Of a DNA stretch of 64,000 nucleotides, positions 32,815-43,490 are shown one piece after another. Origin of the DNA: Takakia lepidozioides (Eukaryota; Streptophyta; Takakiopsida; Takakiales; Takakiaceae); the NCBI GenBank assembly GCA_030704615.1, contig CM060731.1, forward strand, positions 41,290,001 through 41,354,000. Reading direction: 5' to 3'. Position 1 is the first letter of the stretch; each line of letters starts with the position of its first letter. The notes under the pieces are model-generated. The model had not been told where the DNA came from and did not search any database. It worked only from the letters and a program-made list of their open reading frames with translations. Position numbers and translations under genes: made by a program.

Positions 32815-33310
32815 ACGGTGGCCTGTGCCGTTGGCCCAAGTGTCCAGTGTCATCTAAGTCCAAGTGCAATCCCCTATGTATCAAAGTGCGTCTCCTATGA
32901 GGGTAGCCTTTGCCGTTGGCCCAAGTGTCCAATGTCATCTAAGTAAGTTTTTTTCCATAGAGCCTACGACCAGATTTGAACCAGAGACCTTTCCCTTGAT
33001 ATCTCTCCCCTCGAGGCTCCAACCATTGTCCCTGAATGCCCACTTTGCCGTTTTTGCTATTTTTTGTGAATTTCCAGCGACCAAAAGTACTTGGAATTCC
33101 ACATCTCCCACACTGCAGGTCCAAAAATCATGAAACCAAGCCCGTGCACCCCTCCTCATCGAGGGCTTTCCAACGGCACCAAGCACCAGGGCTGGGGCCG
33201 CGGTTGGGGACATCTCAACGTGACAAAACAAACAAAACAAATTGGCTTTCTTAGTATATTGACTAGGTTTAGGCACAACCATTGGCCCAAGTGTCCAGTG
33301 TCATCTAATT
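32815..33310 (+). repeat. Repeat family R, copy 1
   Basis: The unit contains GTTGGCCCAAGTGTCCA.TGTCATCT, a CATAGAGCCTACGACCAGATT block, CTTTCCCTTGATATCTCTC, GGCTCCAACCATTGTCCC, TTTCCAGCGACCAAAAGTACT and GGGCTTTCCAACGG.ACCAAG. Related copies in the same orientation lie at 35683-35830, 36940-37250, 37250-37650 and 37650-37950. On the minus strand GGTTCAAATCTGG resembles a Pol III B box followed by an A-rich run, so a SINE origin is possible. Confidence 0.8.
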
Positions 33311-33560
33311 AAGCCCAAGTCCAAGTGCATCTCCTATGTCGAGGCCCAAGTTCGACCTCTAGTGTAGCCTATGCCTTTGGCCCATGTGTGAAGAATTGAA
33401 ATGTAAGACCAAGTGTGATTTCCTATGTATCCCAATGCATCTCCTATGTCAAGGCCCATCTAAGCCCATGTGCAATCTTCTATGTATCCAAGTGCATCTC
33501 CCGTGTAGAGGCCCAAGTGTCCATTGTCATCTAAGCCTAAGTGTAATCCAAGTGTATGAT
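33311..33560 (+). repeat. Array of GGCCCAAGTGTCC / TGCATCTCCTATGT short units
   Basis: Degenerate short units of the R family head (GCCCAAGTG, CATCTCCTATGT, GAGGCCCAAG) recur here without the rest of the element. Confidence 0.65.
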
Positions 33561-34145
33561 ATCATAGTTCATCAAGCTGACTTATCTTTCTTCTCATTAA
33601 AAAGTCGTTGTTCCGGAATGATCCCTACGGCTATGATCTATCCATTGTCAGGTTGTACTTGAACTGGTACAACCGCTTCTTCTAACATTATCTCTCTTTT
33701 TGTGTTTTTCCAGATTCAGGGTTTCTCAGCCAACGGAACATCCATGAGCTCTGCACTTGAAACTTTCTACAAATTAAGACACAAGTGGGAGAGTCCATGT
33801 AGAAAGTAATTTGAGCGAGAAAGTTTCACAATCATCAACATTCTGTGCGAAATAGAAAGGCCAGCAAGACGGTATGCATCTCCTGAATATCCACTCTGAG
33901 CATAAGCATGAAGAGTTCCACGTGTGACGCAACACACAGAACATATCTACGTACAAGATTCATTCTGGAGCAATTAACCAATCTCAAATAGGAATTGTGT
34001 TACTGGTCCGAATTTCGTGTCCAAAAAAGAGACTCTTCAGTGGGTGCCATTGTGCAGTTCTATCAGAAAGACTTCTACAAGTGCAAAGACTTCACAAGCA
34101 AAGAGCACTTCATTTTTATCACTAGTTAAGAGGTTGAAGACTGGC
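33561..34145. other. No recognisable gene
   Basis: Lies beyond the broken 3' end of the ABCA-like remnant. No coding motif, repeat family or RNA gene recognised. Confidence 0.45.
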
Positions 34146-35347
34146 TCAGTAGAAAACTTGTTGCAGAGTAGGCTGACTAACAACGTAGTCCTTGATTTTG
34201 AGTGCCTCGCGCTTTGCTTCAAGCTCTTGCGAGCTGTGACAGGCTTCTTATGGGCACCTGGAACTGCCTTTGTCTGCTCAGCCCCACTCTGTCCTCTCCC
34301 GTGTCTGCAACTATACCCTCATCTTCTAATGTGTCACCAGGAAACAAAGTGTTGATGAACCTACAAATCTCAGGCATGTTATCCGAGTCGGCCAGGACGA
34401 GTAGAGTGTAGTTGGAGACATGGGGTCTTTTTAATTCTAGGGGTGGAGCTAGACACTTGAGTTGGCCGCCAACGATGATACCCACTCTTGTTCTGCATGG
34501 ACAATTTCTATATTGTGAATGTTGATAGGATCTCCAGCATGTTGTTGGATCTGCTAAATACTAGTATGAAATAAGGTACATCTGCATCAGCTTATCCAAG
34601 CATTGACGCTTCTTCGAATGATTGTGTGCAGATCAATGTAGTGCAATGGCTAGATTGGGCTGATATGTGCTTCCAGGCTCTTTTCCTCCTTGCAAAATCC
34701 ATACCTACAGAACAAATGATCAGGCCTACATATCACTTTTCTGCAATGATTAAAGGGTTTATCCTTGAATAACTGTACCTACAGATAATAAGTGGTTGAA
34801 GACAACTGGTTAGAAGGTTAGACGGTTAGAAGGGAAGAATACCAGATGACGGTTTATCAAGCATCAACACATGAGGACTTCCTAGCAATGCAACGGCAAG
34901 ACTTAGCATACGCTGTGTCCCAGCTTTGCAATTTTTGATTCTTATGTCTGCTACATCTGCATCGACAAGTTTTTGTCGTCAAATACCACATTGCTTGCTT
35001 ACAGAGGATGGATAAAACTTCAGTTTTAGAAGACTATGCTTAGTATAACTTGAATAATACACAGATTGTCAAGCCTTCCAGTCAACTTAATATGTCTATA
35101 ATGAATTGCAACATTAAAATAAGATGGTGTTGTAAGATACTCTATGCTATCAATTCTAAGCTTCACCTTAACAAGAAAACGGATCAGCATATTTGTTCAC
35201 GCCAATACCATAGACGATAATGAGATGGAGCGGCAATGATTTAGCTTGTGTGTATGAAATTAGTACCAGAAAATTGCATAGCTTGCAAGGCTGTCTCCAC
35301 TGCTAAATTTTGTTGTTGAGCTACCCATTTCAATGCAGCATGAAGCT

Positions 35348-35355
35348 GTAAATGC
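35348..35355. repeat. 8-bp target-site duplication, left (GTAAATGC)
   Basis: Directly precedes the terminal CAGTGTTGG of the hAT-like element; repeated at 38342-38349. Confidence 0.88.
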
Positions 35356-35682
35356 CAGTGTTGGCCGGGGATGGCATCTGGACATGCATATCCGGCGGTT
35401 ACTTGCCGGTTATGCACATATGCATAACCGGAAAGTGCAGCCCCCGCAGGAACCGGCTATGGAAGGGAACCGGCAAAAGCGATCCAGCTTCTTAACCAGC
35501 TAGAGAATTGATAACCTGATTGAAAGGGTGTTATACCCGGAGCAAGATCCGGAGGGAATGTGGATGGCGTAGAGGCGGTTCTAGATAATACATGTGTAGG
35601 GGTTGGTGATGGTAGTTAAGAACATTTCAGATGGACAGATCCTGATTGGAATGGTTATGTCTTACTAGTAACAATACGTTTA

Positions 35683-35830
35683 GGTCCAAAAATCGTGAGA
35701 CCAAGCCCGTGCACCCCTCCTCGTCGGGGGCTTTTCAACAGTACCAAGCACCAGGACTCGGGCCTTGCGGTTTGGGACATCTCAACGTGACAAAACAAAA
35801 CAAAACAAAACAAACGTCTCGCTTCATATA
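35683..35830 (+). repeat. Repeat family R, partial copy 2
   Basis: Matches the second half of 32815-33310 (AGGTCCAAAAATC.TGA.ACC, GGGCTTTxCAACxGTACCAAG, GGGACATCTCAACGTGAC) inside the hAT-like element. Confidence 0.75.
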
Positions 35831-35951
35831 TTGATATTAAATATTCTGGAATATTACCTAGGCACAATTTCTAATGTTGTTTTTTCTTTTTAATGAATGT
35901 TGCTTTTGGTATCATGGAATCGCCCGAGTACTGTAACTCGTTGAGTGGAGG

Positions 35952-36290
35952 TGTTGAAAATCAACTCCTTACCAAGTTATTTGTATTCGTAGTTATTATG
36001 ATGACAAGTCACAGTGCTGACAAATCATAGTTAACAACGGGCCTTGAACAGTTAGCTTAAGTTAACTTCAGTTAACAAGTGACTCAAGTCCGAGTATCCG
36101 AATAGTTGTTGAAGATGATGAATGTTGAGCATGCAATTATGCTATGGTTATCTCAGCTAATTATTGCATAGTTGAGTAAAAATAGGGAGAGCTCGGAGGG
36201 GGACAATAACTTGTTGTGATTCTATGGTTGGGTGGTGAACTCTGAGTAAATCATTTCATCTTTCACCCTATTCTCGGTCAAAGTCCAACA
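35952..36290 (+). mobile_element. Solo-LTR-like segment, 339 bp
   Basis: Begins TGTTGAAAATC and ends GTCCAACA, with perfect 5-bp inverted ends TGTTG/CAACA. It has an internal promoter-like AAAAATAGGGAGAGCTCGG near 36180. No clear target-site duplication. Its first 100 bases recur near 36828-36935 and its promoter block recurs inverted near 36650. Confidence 0.6.
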
Positions 36291-36373
36291 TGAAAATTTC
36301 AAATCCAATAGCAAGCACTCTGTGAAGCCTATCAAACACTCTTATCCCTCTATCTCTTAGACACTGTAACTTT

Positions 36374-36740
36374 GCTCTGATACCATGTTGGAATTTGACA
36401 GAGAATATGGATAAGATAAAGATAAAGTTTCTTTAACGTCTAGTGAATTTATAGAGCTTGTTGCTTAACACACAGGCCATTGAGGGCCCAACGGATGGTT
36501 TGAAGGCACATGTTGAAGGATTGAACCCAGGATCACCTAGGCTATGTGCATGCAAGGCACAAACACCCAACCACTCGGCTACCTGCTCAAGTTGATGAAA
36601 GATGACAGTGATTTACTGCTCTCCACCCAAGTTAATGTTATTCCAGCTTCGAGCTCTCCCTATTTATACTCAACATCTAGCCTGCATTTATTGAGATAAC
36701 TAAAGCATAACTGCATGCTCAAACTTTTCGTAGGCTCTGT
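36374..36740 (-). mobile_element. LTR fragment with primer site, opposite orientation
   Basis: On the minus strand an LTR end (TTCCAACA) is followed at once by the primer site TGGTATCAGAGC (36374-36385). Further upstream lies TATAAATAGGGAGAGCTC near 36655, the same promoter block as at 36180 and 42830. A tRNA-like SINE piece interrupts it at 36515-36590. Confidence 0.6.
36515..36590 (-). mobile_element. SINE-like tRNA-derived head
   Basis: On the minus strand an A-box-like TAGCCGAGTGG and a B-box GGGTTCAATCC lie about 45 bases apart, as in Leu/Ser-type tRNA-derived SINEs. The acceptor stem does not pair, so it is not a tRNA gene. Confidence 0.6.
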
Positions 36741-36827
36741 GAAAAAAAAAAATGAAATACGGCTAACACGAATTTCAAGTTCGTTCAGGTCACACTTAGG
36801 CCTCTACATAGGAGACGCATTATTGCA

Positions 36828-36935
36828 ATCAACTCCTTACCAAGTTATTTGTATTCATAGTATTGTAACGATAAGTCATAGTTAACAGTAGTGATAATCC
36901 TAAAGTAGTTAGCTTCAATTAGCAACGACTCAAGA
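36828..36935 (+). repeat. Second copy of the solo-LTR start
   Basis: AATCAACTCCTTACCAAGTT and TTTGTATTC.TAGT repeat 35960-36060 in direct orientation. Confidence 0.6.
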
Positions 36936-36939
36936 ATAG

Positions 36940-37950
36940 CAATTGGAGAATTTCCTATTTTTGGGGAATTTCCAGCGACCAAAAGTACTTGAAATTCAAC
37001 ATTTCCCACACCGCATATCCAAAAATCATGAGACCAAGTCGGTGCACCCCTCCTCATCGAGGGCTTTCCAACGGTACCAAGCACCAAGGCTGGGGACCCG
37101 CGGTTTGGAACATCTCAAATCTACAAAACAAAACAAACGTCTGGATTCATATATTGGCTAGGGTAGCCTGTGCCGTTGCCCCAAGTGTTATCTAAGCCCA
37201 AGTGCAATCTCCTATGTATGCAAGTGCGTCTCATATGTCGAGGCCCAAGTGCGACCTCTAGCCTCTAGGGTAGCCTCTGCCAATGGCCCAAGGGTCCAAT
37301 GTCATCTAAGTCCAAATGCATTTTTTTTTTCCACAGAGCCTACGACCAGATTTGAACCGGAGCCCTTTCCCTTGATATCTCTCCTCTCGAGGCTCCAACC
37401 ATTGTCCCAAGAACTCCCACTTTGCTACTTTTCGGGAATTTCCAGTAACCCAAAGTACTTGAAATTCCACATCTCCCACACCGCAGGTCCAAAATCATGA
37501 GACCAAGCCCATACACCCTTCCTCGTGAAGGGCTTTCCAATGGTACCAAGCACCAGGGTTGGGGCCTCACGGTTGGGGACATCTCAAATCTACAAAACAA
37601 ACGTCTCGCTTCATATATTGACTAGGGTAGCATGTGCCGTTGGCCCAAGTGTCCAGGGTCATATCTAAGCTCAAGTGCAATATCCTATGCATTCAAGTGT
37701 GTCTCCTATGTCTAGGCCCAAGTGTGGCCTCCATGGTAGCATGTGATGTTCGCCTAAGTGTCCAAGTCCAATCATTTTTTTCCCATAGAGCTTACGACTA
37801 GATTTGAACCGGAGACCTTTTCCTTGATATCTCTCCCGTGAGGCTCCAACCATTGTCCCAGGAATGCCCACTTTGCCATTTTTGCTATTTTTTGTGAATT
37901 TCCAGAGATCAAAAGCACTTGGAATTCGACATCTCCTACAATGGTTGGGA
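36940..37950 (+). repeat. Repeat family R, three tandem-like copies
   Basis: Copies at about 36940-37250, 37250-37650 and 37650-37950 follow one another in the same orientation. Each has the GTTGGCCCAAGTGTCC head, the CATAGAGC.TACGAC.AGATTTG block, GGCTCCAACCATTGTCCC and the AAGTACTTGGAATTC-like block, with the last truncated. Confidence 0.75.
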
Positions 37951-38007
37951 GGTTAGGTGCACAACATTGAGAATGTCGGCCAAGTAAATAAGAAATTAAT
38001 TAATTGG

Positions 38008-38060
38008 GCATTTTGAACCCCAGAATACACGAGTGGCTTACCACTAGGCCACAACCCTTT
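38008..38060 (-). mobile_element. Short tRNA-like (SINE-type) remnant
   Basis: GTGGCCTAGTGGTAAG and GGGGTTCAAAAT on the minus strand resemble A and B boxes but are closer together than in an intact head. Low confidence. Confidence 0.35.
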
Positions 38061-38341
38061 TGTGTAGTTTTACAAACATACACAGAAATGTTAGAAAAAG
38101 TAAAGAAATAAAAATGGATGAATCCCATATCCGGTACCGCATGGGACTGGCATTTTTTAAGATGGCATAATCGGTAGATTGAGAACCGGACAAAAAAAAA
38201 TTCATATGTTTAATGAGAACCTATAACCGAGATGTTTTTCAAACCTATTGGTATACCCTGCCTTGGCCATCCATTTTTTTCAAAGAGTAGGCCGTAACCG
38301 GGACCGGAAGAGGGCTCAAACATGGTACCCGGCCAACACTA

Positions 38342-38349
38342 GTAAATGC
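38342..38349. repeat. 8-bp target-site duplication, right (GTAAATGC)
   Basis: Identical to 35348-35355. Confidence 0.88.
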
Positions 38350-39516
38350 TCCCTCACTGTCATTGACATATACATAGCCTGCAATCCAAGGTTGTTACTG
38401 CAGAATACCAGATGAAAGCAGTTGCTCAAGATTCAAATTTCCTCTTCTTATTTTACCATAGATAAAGAAGGCTACACAATTCTAGGATAATATCTACTTT
38501 GCAAGGAGTGAGTAAATAATATTAACTATCAAACGGTCCCTTGGTATCCTGCTACTGAATCATCAAGAACAGATATGACTGAATTGCACTAAAGATACCT
38601 CGTATTGAGGACAAAACCCAATCCGACTTTGCTTATGCAGATAACCATATCGAACACTTGATCCACATATAAGAGCATATCCAAAGCTCACAGATTCAAT
38701 TCCAGCCAGACAATGCAACATTGTGCTTTTACCAGCTTTGTGGCCCCCTACCAGCACAACAATCTGCCAACATCCAGAACAAGGACGTGAGTGGTTCAAG
38801 CCTGGTTCAAACAAATTTAGATTCGGCAGTTTTGTACAAATTTATCAAAACAAGATAGCAACAACAGTAATTTATACCTCTCTAGTTCCCACTGCCAGCC
38901 ACAGATCTTGAAGCACACAGGTACCTCGTGTTGCCCCAACTCCACGAATGCCCTCCGATGAACCATAGCTCTGCAAAGAAGGCACAATTAGCAACTCTGA
39001 ACTCAAATTGTTTCAACCTAGCTAGAGCTTGAATACAAAGAGCCGCCTCCAGCGCACCTTTCCAAGGCTATAGCAGAGGATTGAATCCCCTCCGGTTCAT
39101 CATGAGCAATCCTCATGCCCTCCCAACGAGAAGCGCTTGACTAAACCCTCTCTTTCTCTTGGTCAATATCACTGCTGCTACTTAAACCTTCTCGAGTAAT
39201 GATTTCCTGCTCCATCTGCCCCAGTTTTTGTTTTGGGATCCAAGGATTGGGTCTCAAGTTGCCACAGGCAGACGACATATATGATAGAAAACAACCTCAC
39301 CGAACATGCGAAATTCTCTACGAGGCTCACAAAGCAGTTAGTAAGTTTCTTGATAAATGGTGGGTGTCCAAATGCCAAACCTATGCCCAAGACAAGAAAA
39401 ACTACACCAAAAAACAACACGAGATCATATAGCAAAGTAGCCAGCCAAAACGCTGGACTTTGCATACCGCTCACACGAAGCAGACTCAGAATGCCATTCT
39501 GCTTGTCAAGCACCAC

Positions 39517-41657
39517 CTAGTGCACATACACCATTAATAGATGTTTACTACCCAGAAGAAAAAAATGTAGAAAATATATCAATCAAACTAACACTTAAAG
39601 AATGAACAAATATGCACTTCTAAACATTTGACACTAGGATAAACGACTTCAAGGCAACTGTCACCAACTGCTACTCTAAAACAACCCGTTGGAAGTAAGG
39701 AATGCACCTACGAGCAGAAGATAGAAGGGATGAACATGGGGCCATGGCTGCTGTTGGCTTTATATGATAATGGAATATGGCTGCTTGTATGCAGAGATGA
39801 AGGCGCATGGAGTGTGTTTGAATTGTAAGAAATCGAGAATATGCTAACAATTATTCTAGCCTTTGCAACCTGAAATTCTGGCTCAACATTTCTCATAAGT
39901 CCAAACTCACACACATAACAAAAAATGAGGATACACATTGGCCATTGCAAATGTGAGCAAGAACTGAAAAAAAAAAATCTTTGTGGGAAGTAATTTTGAG
40001 CAACAGAATCCCTATCAATGCAGCGTTTTGCAGTTTAACATGCCAGCCACTGATATTAACAAAGTTAGAAAACTCAATCCAAACCTCACTGTAGGCTCGA
40101 ATGAGTTTTAGTGTGAAGTTTGTGCTTTCAAGACTTTTAAAAACTCTCAAAAGTTGAGATCCTTCTACTGGACTGCATGAAGGTACCGCCCATCAAAGGC
40201 CACTGCAGAGCGTTCATGAACCAAGTGTATTAACTCTAAGTCATGACGCACTCACAAGGAATGTGTTAACGGGGAAGTCAATAGGTTCGGAGCTAAACAA
40301 ACGAGCAGGCAAAATTGTTAAAGTTGTATCAACATGAAAAAATTGTACAAAAGTGATCGATAGATCTACAGAAATGTATAGTGAAACTTGTGACACATTC
40401 GACTAGGCATTTAGAAAAATCAGGAACTAATGATCACTGACATCGCAACTTGCAGAGTATTTGCAAGATTTGCTGTCTCAGTTTTTGCGTAATATGGCAT
40501 GCAGTTTCTGCAGTGACCTCCCTCCGTGATTTTACCATATTTGTCCAACAACTCAATATTTAATCTAAATTTATGTGGTGTGGGATTTCTAACTACAATA
40601 GGTATGTGTACCAATTGTTAGATTGCAAAAACAATCATGTACCAAAGAGCCATGGACTTTTAAAGTTGATTACTATGGAGTGCAGATGTTATACATAAAA
40701 TCTAATGGACTGAAAAAACATCATGTACACTCATACAATGGCACAAAGGAAAACACACTAGGGGTGCCATTTTTAAATCCAACCCAAATCCATTTTTATA
40801 TGGACTAGTTATCTTAGAGATTGAGAGCTATGGACTATTTTGCACCTAAAAACAGGTTGATTTGCTCTAGTCCATAACATCTTATGTTTTGGGTTTTTGA
40901 GGTATCGTCTTTTACTAAAAAGACATACAAACATGGACAAGTGATTGTAAACTCTAGATTTTGACGTCTAAATGTTTTTTCATATTAACGATTAAAATAT
41001 ATAGTAAAAAATATTATCAATATTTGAGGAGGGACTCTTTACTAAAAAACTTATGTCTACTACTACCTATTTTTTTAAGAATAAACTGAAAGCAATAGAC
41101 TCAAAAATAAATAAAATCCATGGACTTCCAATGGACTCAACATGTGCCGCTTTTGATCCACCCAATCTTGCAACTGCTTTGCATATCTTGGCAAACCAAC
41201 CCTTCTTCTAGCACTCTTGCGAGCAAGAATCCTCGCCACAATCCTTGCGGCGTAGAATGGTTCTCTTAAGAGCCAGCACTACTGGCACCTGCATCATTCA
41301 CGTCCGGGAAGTGTTGCCATAACAGTCATACCCAAGTCGTGTTGAAGCGGAAAGGAAAGGGGCTCTGACAGAGGATGAGAAGCGGGAGAAACTTGAATAC
41401 ATTCAGCACAAATAATAAAACTACTCTACTCTAAGCAGATTTCTCAAATGCTTATAAGCTAATGCTATTAAGGGTCTTACCCCAATAGTAGTTGGTGCTA
41501 ATGGGCCGCCTGAAGCATTGGGTCCACTAGCTCTGCAACGCAACACTCCACAAAATATCCAATGATATCTAACCGTGGAAGTCTATCGATGCGTGTCCTT
41601 CTCACTAATTCCAGCTGTGTTGCTCTATAATCTTCTCATGCTGCTGCAGCCACTATC
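39517..41657. other. No recognisable gene; A/T-rich
   Basis: Should contain upstream exons of the ABCA-like locus if it were complete, but none could be recognised. Short frames at 39893-40150 and 40420-40614 (minus) have no known domain. Confidence 0.45.
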
Positions 41658-42470
41658 TCACTCAGTCGAAGCCCCAAAGTTGGGATCTATCGGATCATCT
41701 TGACCTTTGACGCCCGATTTCATTGCTTGGACGAAGGACCGGACCGAATATCTACTAACATCTTCGGGAAAAATGGATCCCCCTTCTCCATAGGGGTCTG
41801 GAATAACACCTCCATCAAAATCGTCACCATCCCCTCCACCTCTATCAAGCCCCCCACCGCCAGGTTGAGGTTGAGGCATGCCGTCTCTGGTGTACCTCAG
41901 ACCTGACCAATATCCCGGATGTAATGTAACAAGTTTAACCACTTTGTCGTTGCTGATAGTAATTGGCATATTGACCGTCATAGGAAACCTCGCAAAGAAA
42001 GCTTGTGCAGGATTGGTGTCGTGATCAACCTCATATCGACTAACAACCCTGACGCGCACTGCATGAGTGTAGTTTAAAAACCCCGGGTTCTGGTTCATCG
42101 CTCCGTCAGGCGTCGATATGAGGAAAGAATAAGGCTGAAAATCCAACCGTTGCGTTCCTAGCCAGGGTATGAATCGATGCGGGATCTAAGGTGACGAAGT
42201 GCCAATTAGGATAAGCACTTCACGGGATGCATGGTAATATTGCAATACTACCCCAATGTGCTTTCGAAAATCTCGTACCGGAATAGTTAAGTCTGCTGGG
42301 TACACCTTCCATGTAAGACTTGTACAAAAAGGCGTTGTGGACCTTGTCGACACTCCCGGTGGGGACGGCGTGTTGATTACGTCTGGGTACTCCATAGCTA
42401 CCCAGTATACTCCGCCCACCCTAATATGTGTGCTACCGATGAGCGGAGCTGCCCCAAACCTCGAAGCCAT
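41658..42470 (-). pseudogene. Unidentified ORF interrupted by one TAG
   Basis: The ATG at 42468-42470 (MASRFGAAPLIGS) opens a frame of 94 codons that ends at TAG 42186-42188. The same frame then stays open to 41658, about 175 more codons, so the whole would be near 270 aa. Composition is protein-like: aromatic and Pro-rich beta-type segments (YWVAMEYPD, LTWKVYPADLTIPVRDFRKH, FLNYTHAVRVRVVSRYEV, FFARFPMTVNMPI), then a Gly/Asp-rich linker and an acidic tail. I do not recognise the family; a captured or virus-derived structural protein is a guess only. A 24-base C run lies 40 bases upstream. An LTR-like promoter block lies at 42820-42850 in the same orientation. Confidence 0.55.
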
Positions 42471-42509
42471 GGCAATAAACCTCACCCCCTTCGACTTAAA
42501 GCCCAAACA

Positions 42510-42533
42510 CCCCCCCCCCCCCCCCCCCCCCCC
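42510..42533 (+). repeat. Poly(C) run, 24 bases
   Basis: An uninterrupted C run followed by (CA)n. It may be a site of length variation or assembly error. Confidence 0.9.
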
Positions 42534-42814
42534 ACACACACAAACCCTAATAAATGTTCTCCCGGTCGAGTCCAGGTAGCCGAAATTACCAGCTACCAGA
42601 AGAACACTGTTGGTAACAACAAAGAGAACCACCGCCACCGAACTACTTCTAGCAGTGCACAATCAACACTGCAAGACAACAGACAACATTCGATTCAAAA
42701 CCACCAAAATGCAATCCTAAAAGGACTACCACAAAGTGCTGCCTAAAGTTCTACATCCACCCCATTCAATCGCAACAACAGACGTAGACTACCTAACCAT
42801 AAAAAACACAACAA

Positions 42815-42880
42815 TTCCTGCGAGCTCTCCCTATTTATACTCAAGGTCCATGCTAGAATTAGCCAAGATAACTATAGTGT
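42815..42880 (-). promoter_or_regulatory. LTR-type promoter block
   Basis: On the minus strand GAGTATAAATAGGGAGAGCT preceded by GGTTATCTTGGCTAATT matches blocks at about 36640-36720 (minus) and 36130-36200 (plus). It includes a clear TATA box and lies about 370 bases upstream of the unidentified ORF starting at 42470. Confidence 0.6.
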
Positions 42881-43107
42881 GACCAACAATCAGTAGCTCA
42901 GTTGGTAAAGTGCACTGAGTGCCATCCGGATGACCCTAGGGTCAAATCCTGCTACTTGACGGGTGTGGTACGCTCTGCTCCCCCTTCCCTGCGCGGTGTC
43001 GCATCTGAAAGCCTTACGGCGAGGTTATTGAGAGGTTATTTTCTCCTCTCTCTATCAAGGGGCCTGATTTGTGAGCTGTCGCTCCCAGGCAACCATTCTT
43101 TTAGTGG
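42881..43107 (+). mobile_element. tRNA-derived SINE, copy 1
   Basis: The head has A box TAGCTCAGTTGGTAAAG and B box GGGTCAAATCCTGC. The body contains GAGGTTATTTTCTCCT, GGCCTGATTTGTGAGCTGTC and GCTCCCAGG. The body recurs inverted at 52741-52876. A 3' homopolymer tail was not seen. Confidence 0.75.
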
Positions 43108-43420
43108 CGAATAATCGCTAGATTTTGACCTCGCGCGGGTCTTGACGATATGGGTAAAGGGAAATGAGGCTGGAAATTATCACTTTTCGCCAAAAACTGA
43201 TCTGATGGGCCCATCATTCGCTAGAGGGGCCGCCACAGGGAGGCACATGGCGTCATATTGAGTGAAGACAGTTTACAGCAGAGGAGCCAGATCCCAGACC
43301 ACGTGCAGGACATCGCTGCATTCTAAGTGCGCGGGAGGACGTGGAGCCAGCTATGTTGCCCATATGGGTAAGTATAGTGTAATCTGTATAGATAGACTTT
43401 GTAGTGATATGTTTATAACA

Positions 43421-43490
43421 TGTGTATGGGTAGCTTAGTGGTAGACATCTCCCACCCAAGCCAATTGACTTGGCATCCAATTCCTAACAC
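43421..43490 (+). mobile_element. SINE-like tRNA-derived remnant
   Basis: GGGTAGCTTAGTGGTAGACA resembles a tRNA-Gly-type A-box arm; the B-box region GGCATCCAATTCC is degenerate. Weak call. Confidence 0.35.

Larger units (their letters stand above)
35356..38341. mobile_element. hAT-like non-autonomous transposon, 2986 bp
   Basis: The left end reads CAGTGTTGGCCGGGGATGG; the right end, on the minus strand, reads TAGTGTTGGCCGGGTACC. An identical 8-bp GTAAATGC flanks both. An 8-bp duplication and CAGTGTTGGCCGGG ends are hallmarks of hAT elements. Both subterminal regions are crowded with ACCGG/CCGGT motifs (35391-35480 and 38127-38320), as expected for transposase binding sites. No transposase frame was found inside. 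The interior instead carries LTR pieces, SINE-like heads and four R-family copies, so it is a nested composite. It sits in the ABCA intron between 38599 and 34956. Confidence 0.87.
34146..39516 (-). pseudogene. Decayed ABCA-type ABC transporter (membrane segment and one NBD)
   Basis: Minus-strand exons with agreeing phases: 39516-39331 (membrane part, LRVSGMQSPAFWLATLLYD), 38970-38878 (CVLQDLWLAVGTRE), 38763-38599 (Walker A region), 34956-34843 (signature and Walker B), 34704-34596 and 34492-34146. The order and the late blocks VGIIVGGQLKCLAPPLELK and LKIKDYVVSQPTLQQVF identify subfamily A. Catalytic sites are altered: Walker A GGHKAGKST has Lys for the conserved Gly, the signature reads KAGTQ instead of SGGxx, Walker B LMLDKPSSG has Lys for the catalytic Glu, and the H-loop has Gln (CTQSFEEAS). 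The expected donor after CTTGG is ATAAGC instead of GTAAGC, and a frameshift occurs near 34210. A degenerate but used NBD is possible, but splice loss plus the frameshift favour a pseudogene. The second half of a full ABCA protein is not visible. Confidence 0.8.

Noticed and set aside
36515-36590. tRNA-Leu/Ser gene
   Set aside because: Box motifs only; no acceptor stem pairing, and it interrupts an LTR fragment.
39058-39180. Additional ABCA linker exon on the minus strand with a TAG
   Set aside because: The text looks loosely like an inter-domain linker, but its phase does not fit the next exon at 38970.
42891-42965. Functional tRNA gene
   Set aside because: A and B boxes are present, but acceptor and anticodon stems do not pair and the body matches a second SINE copy.
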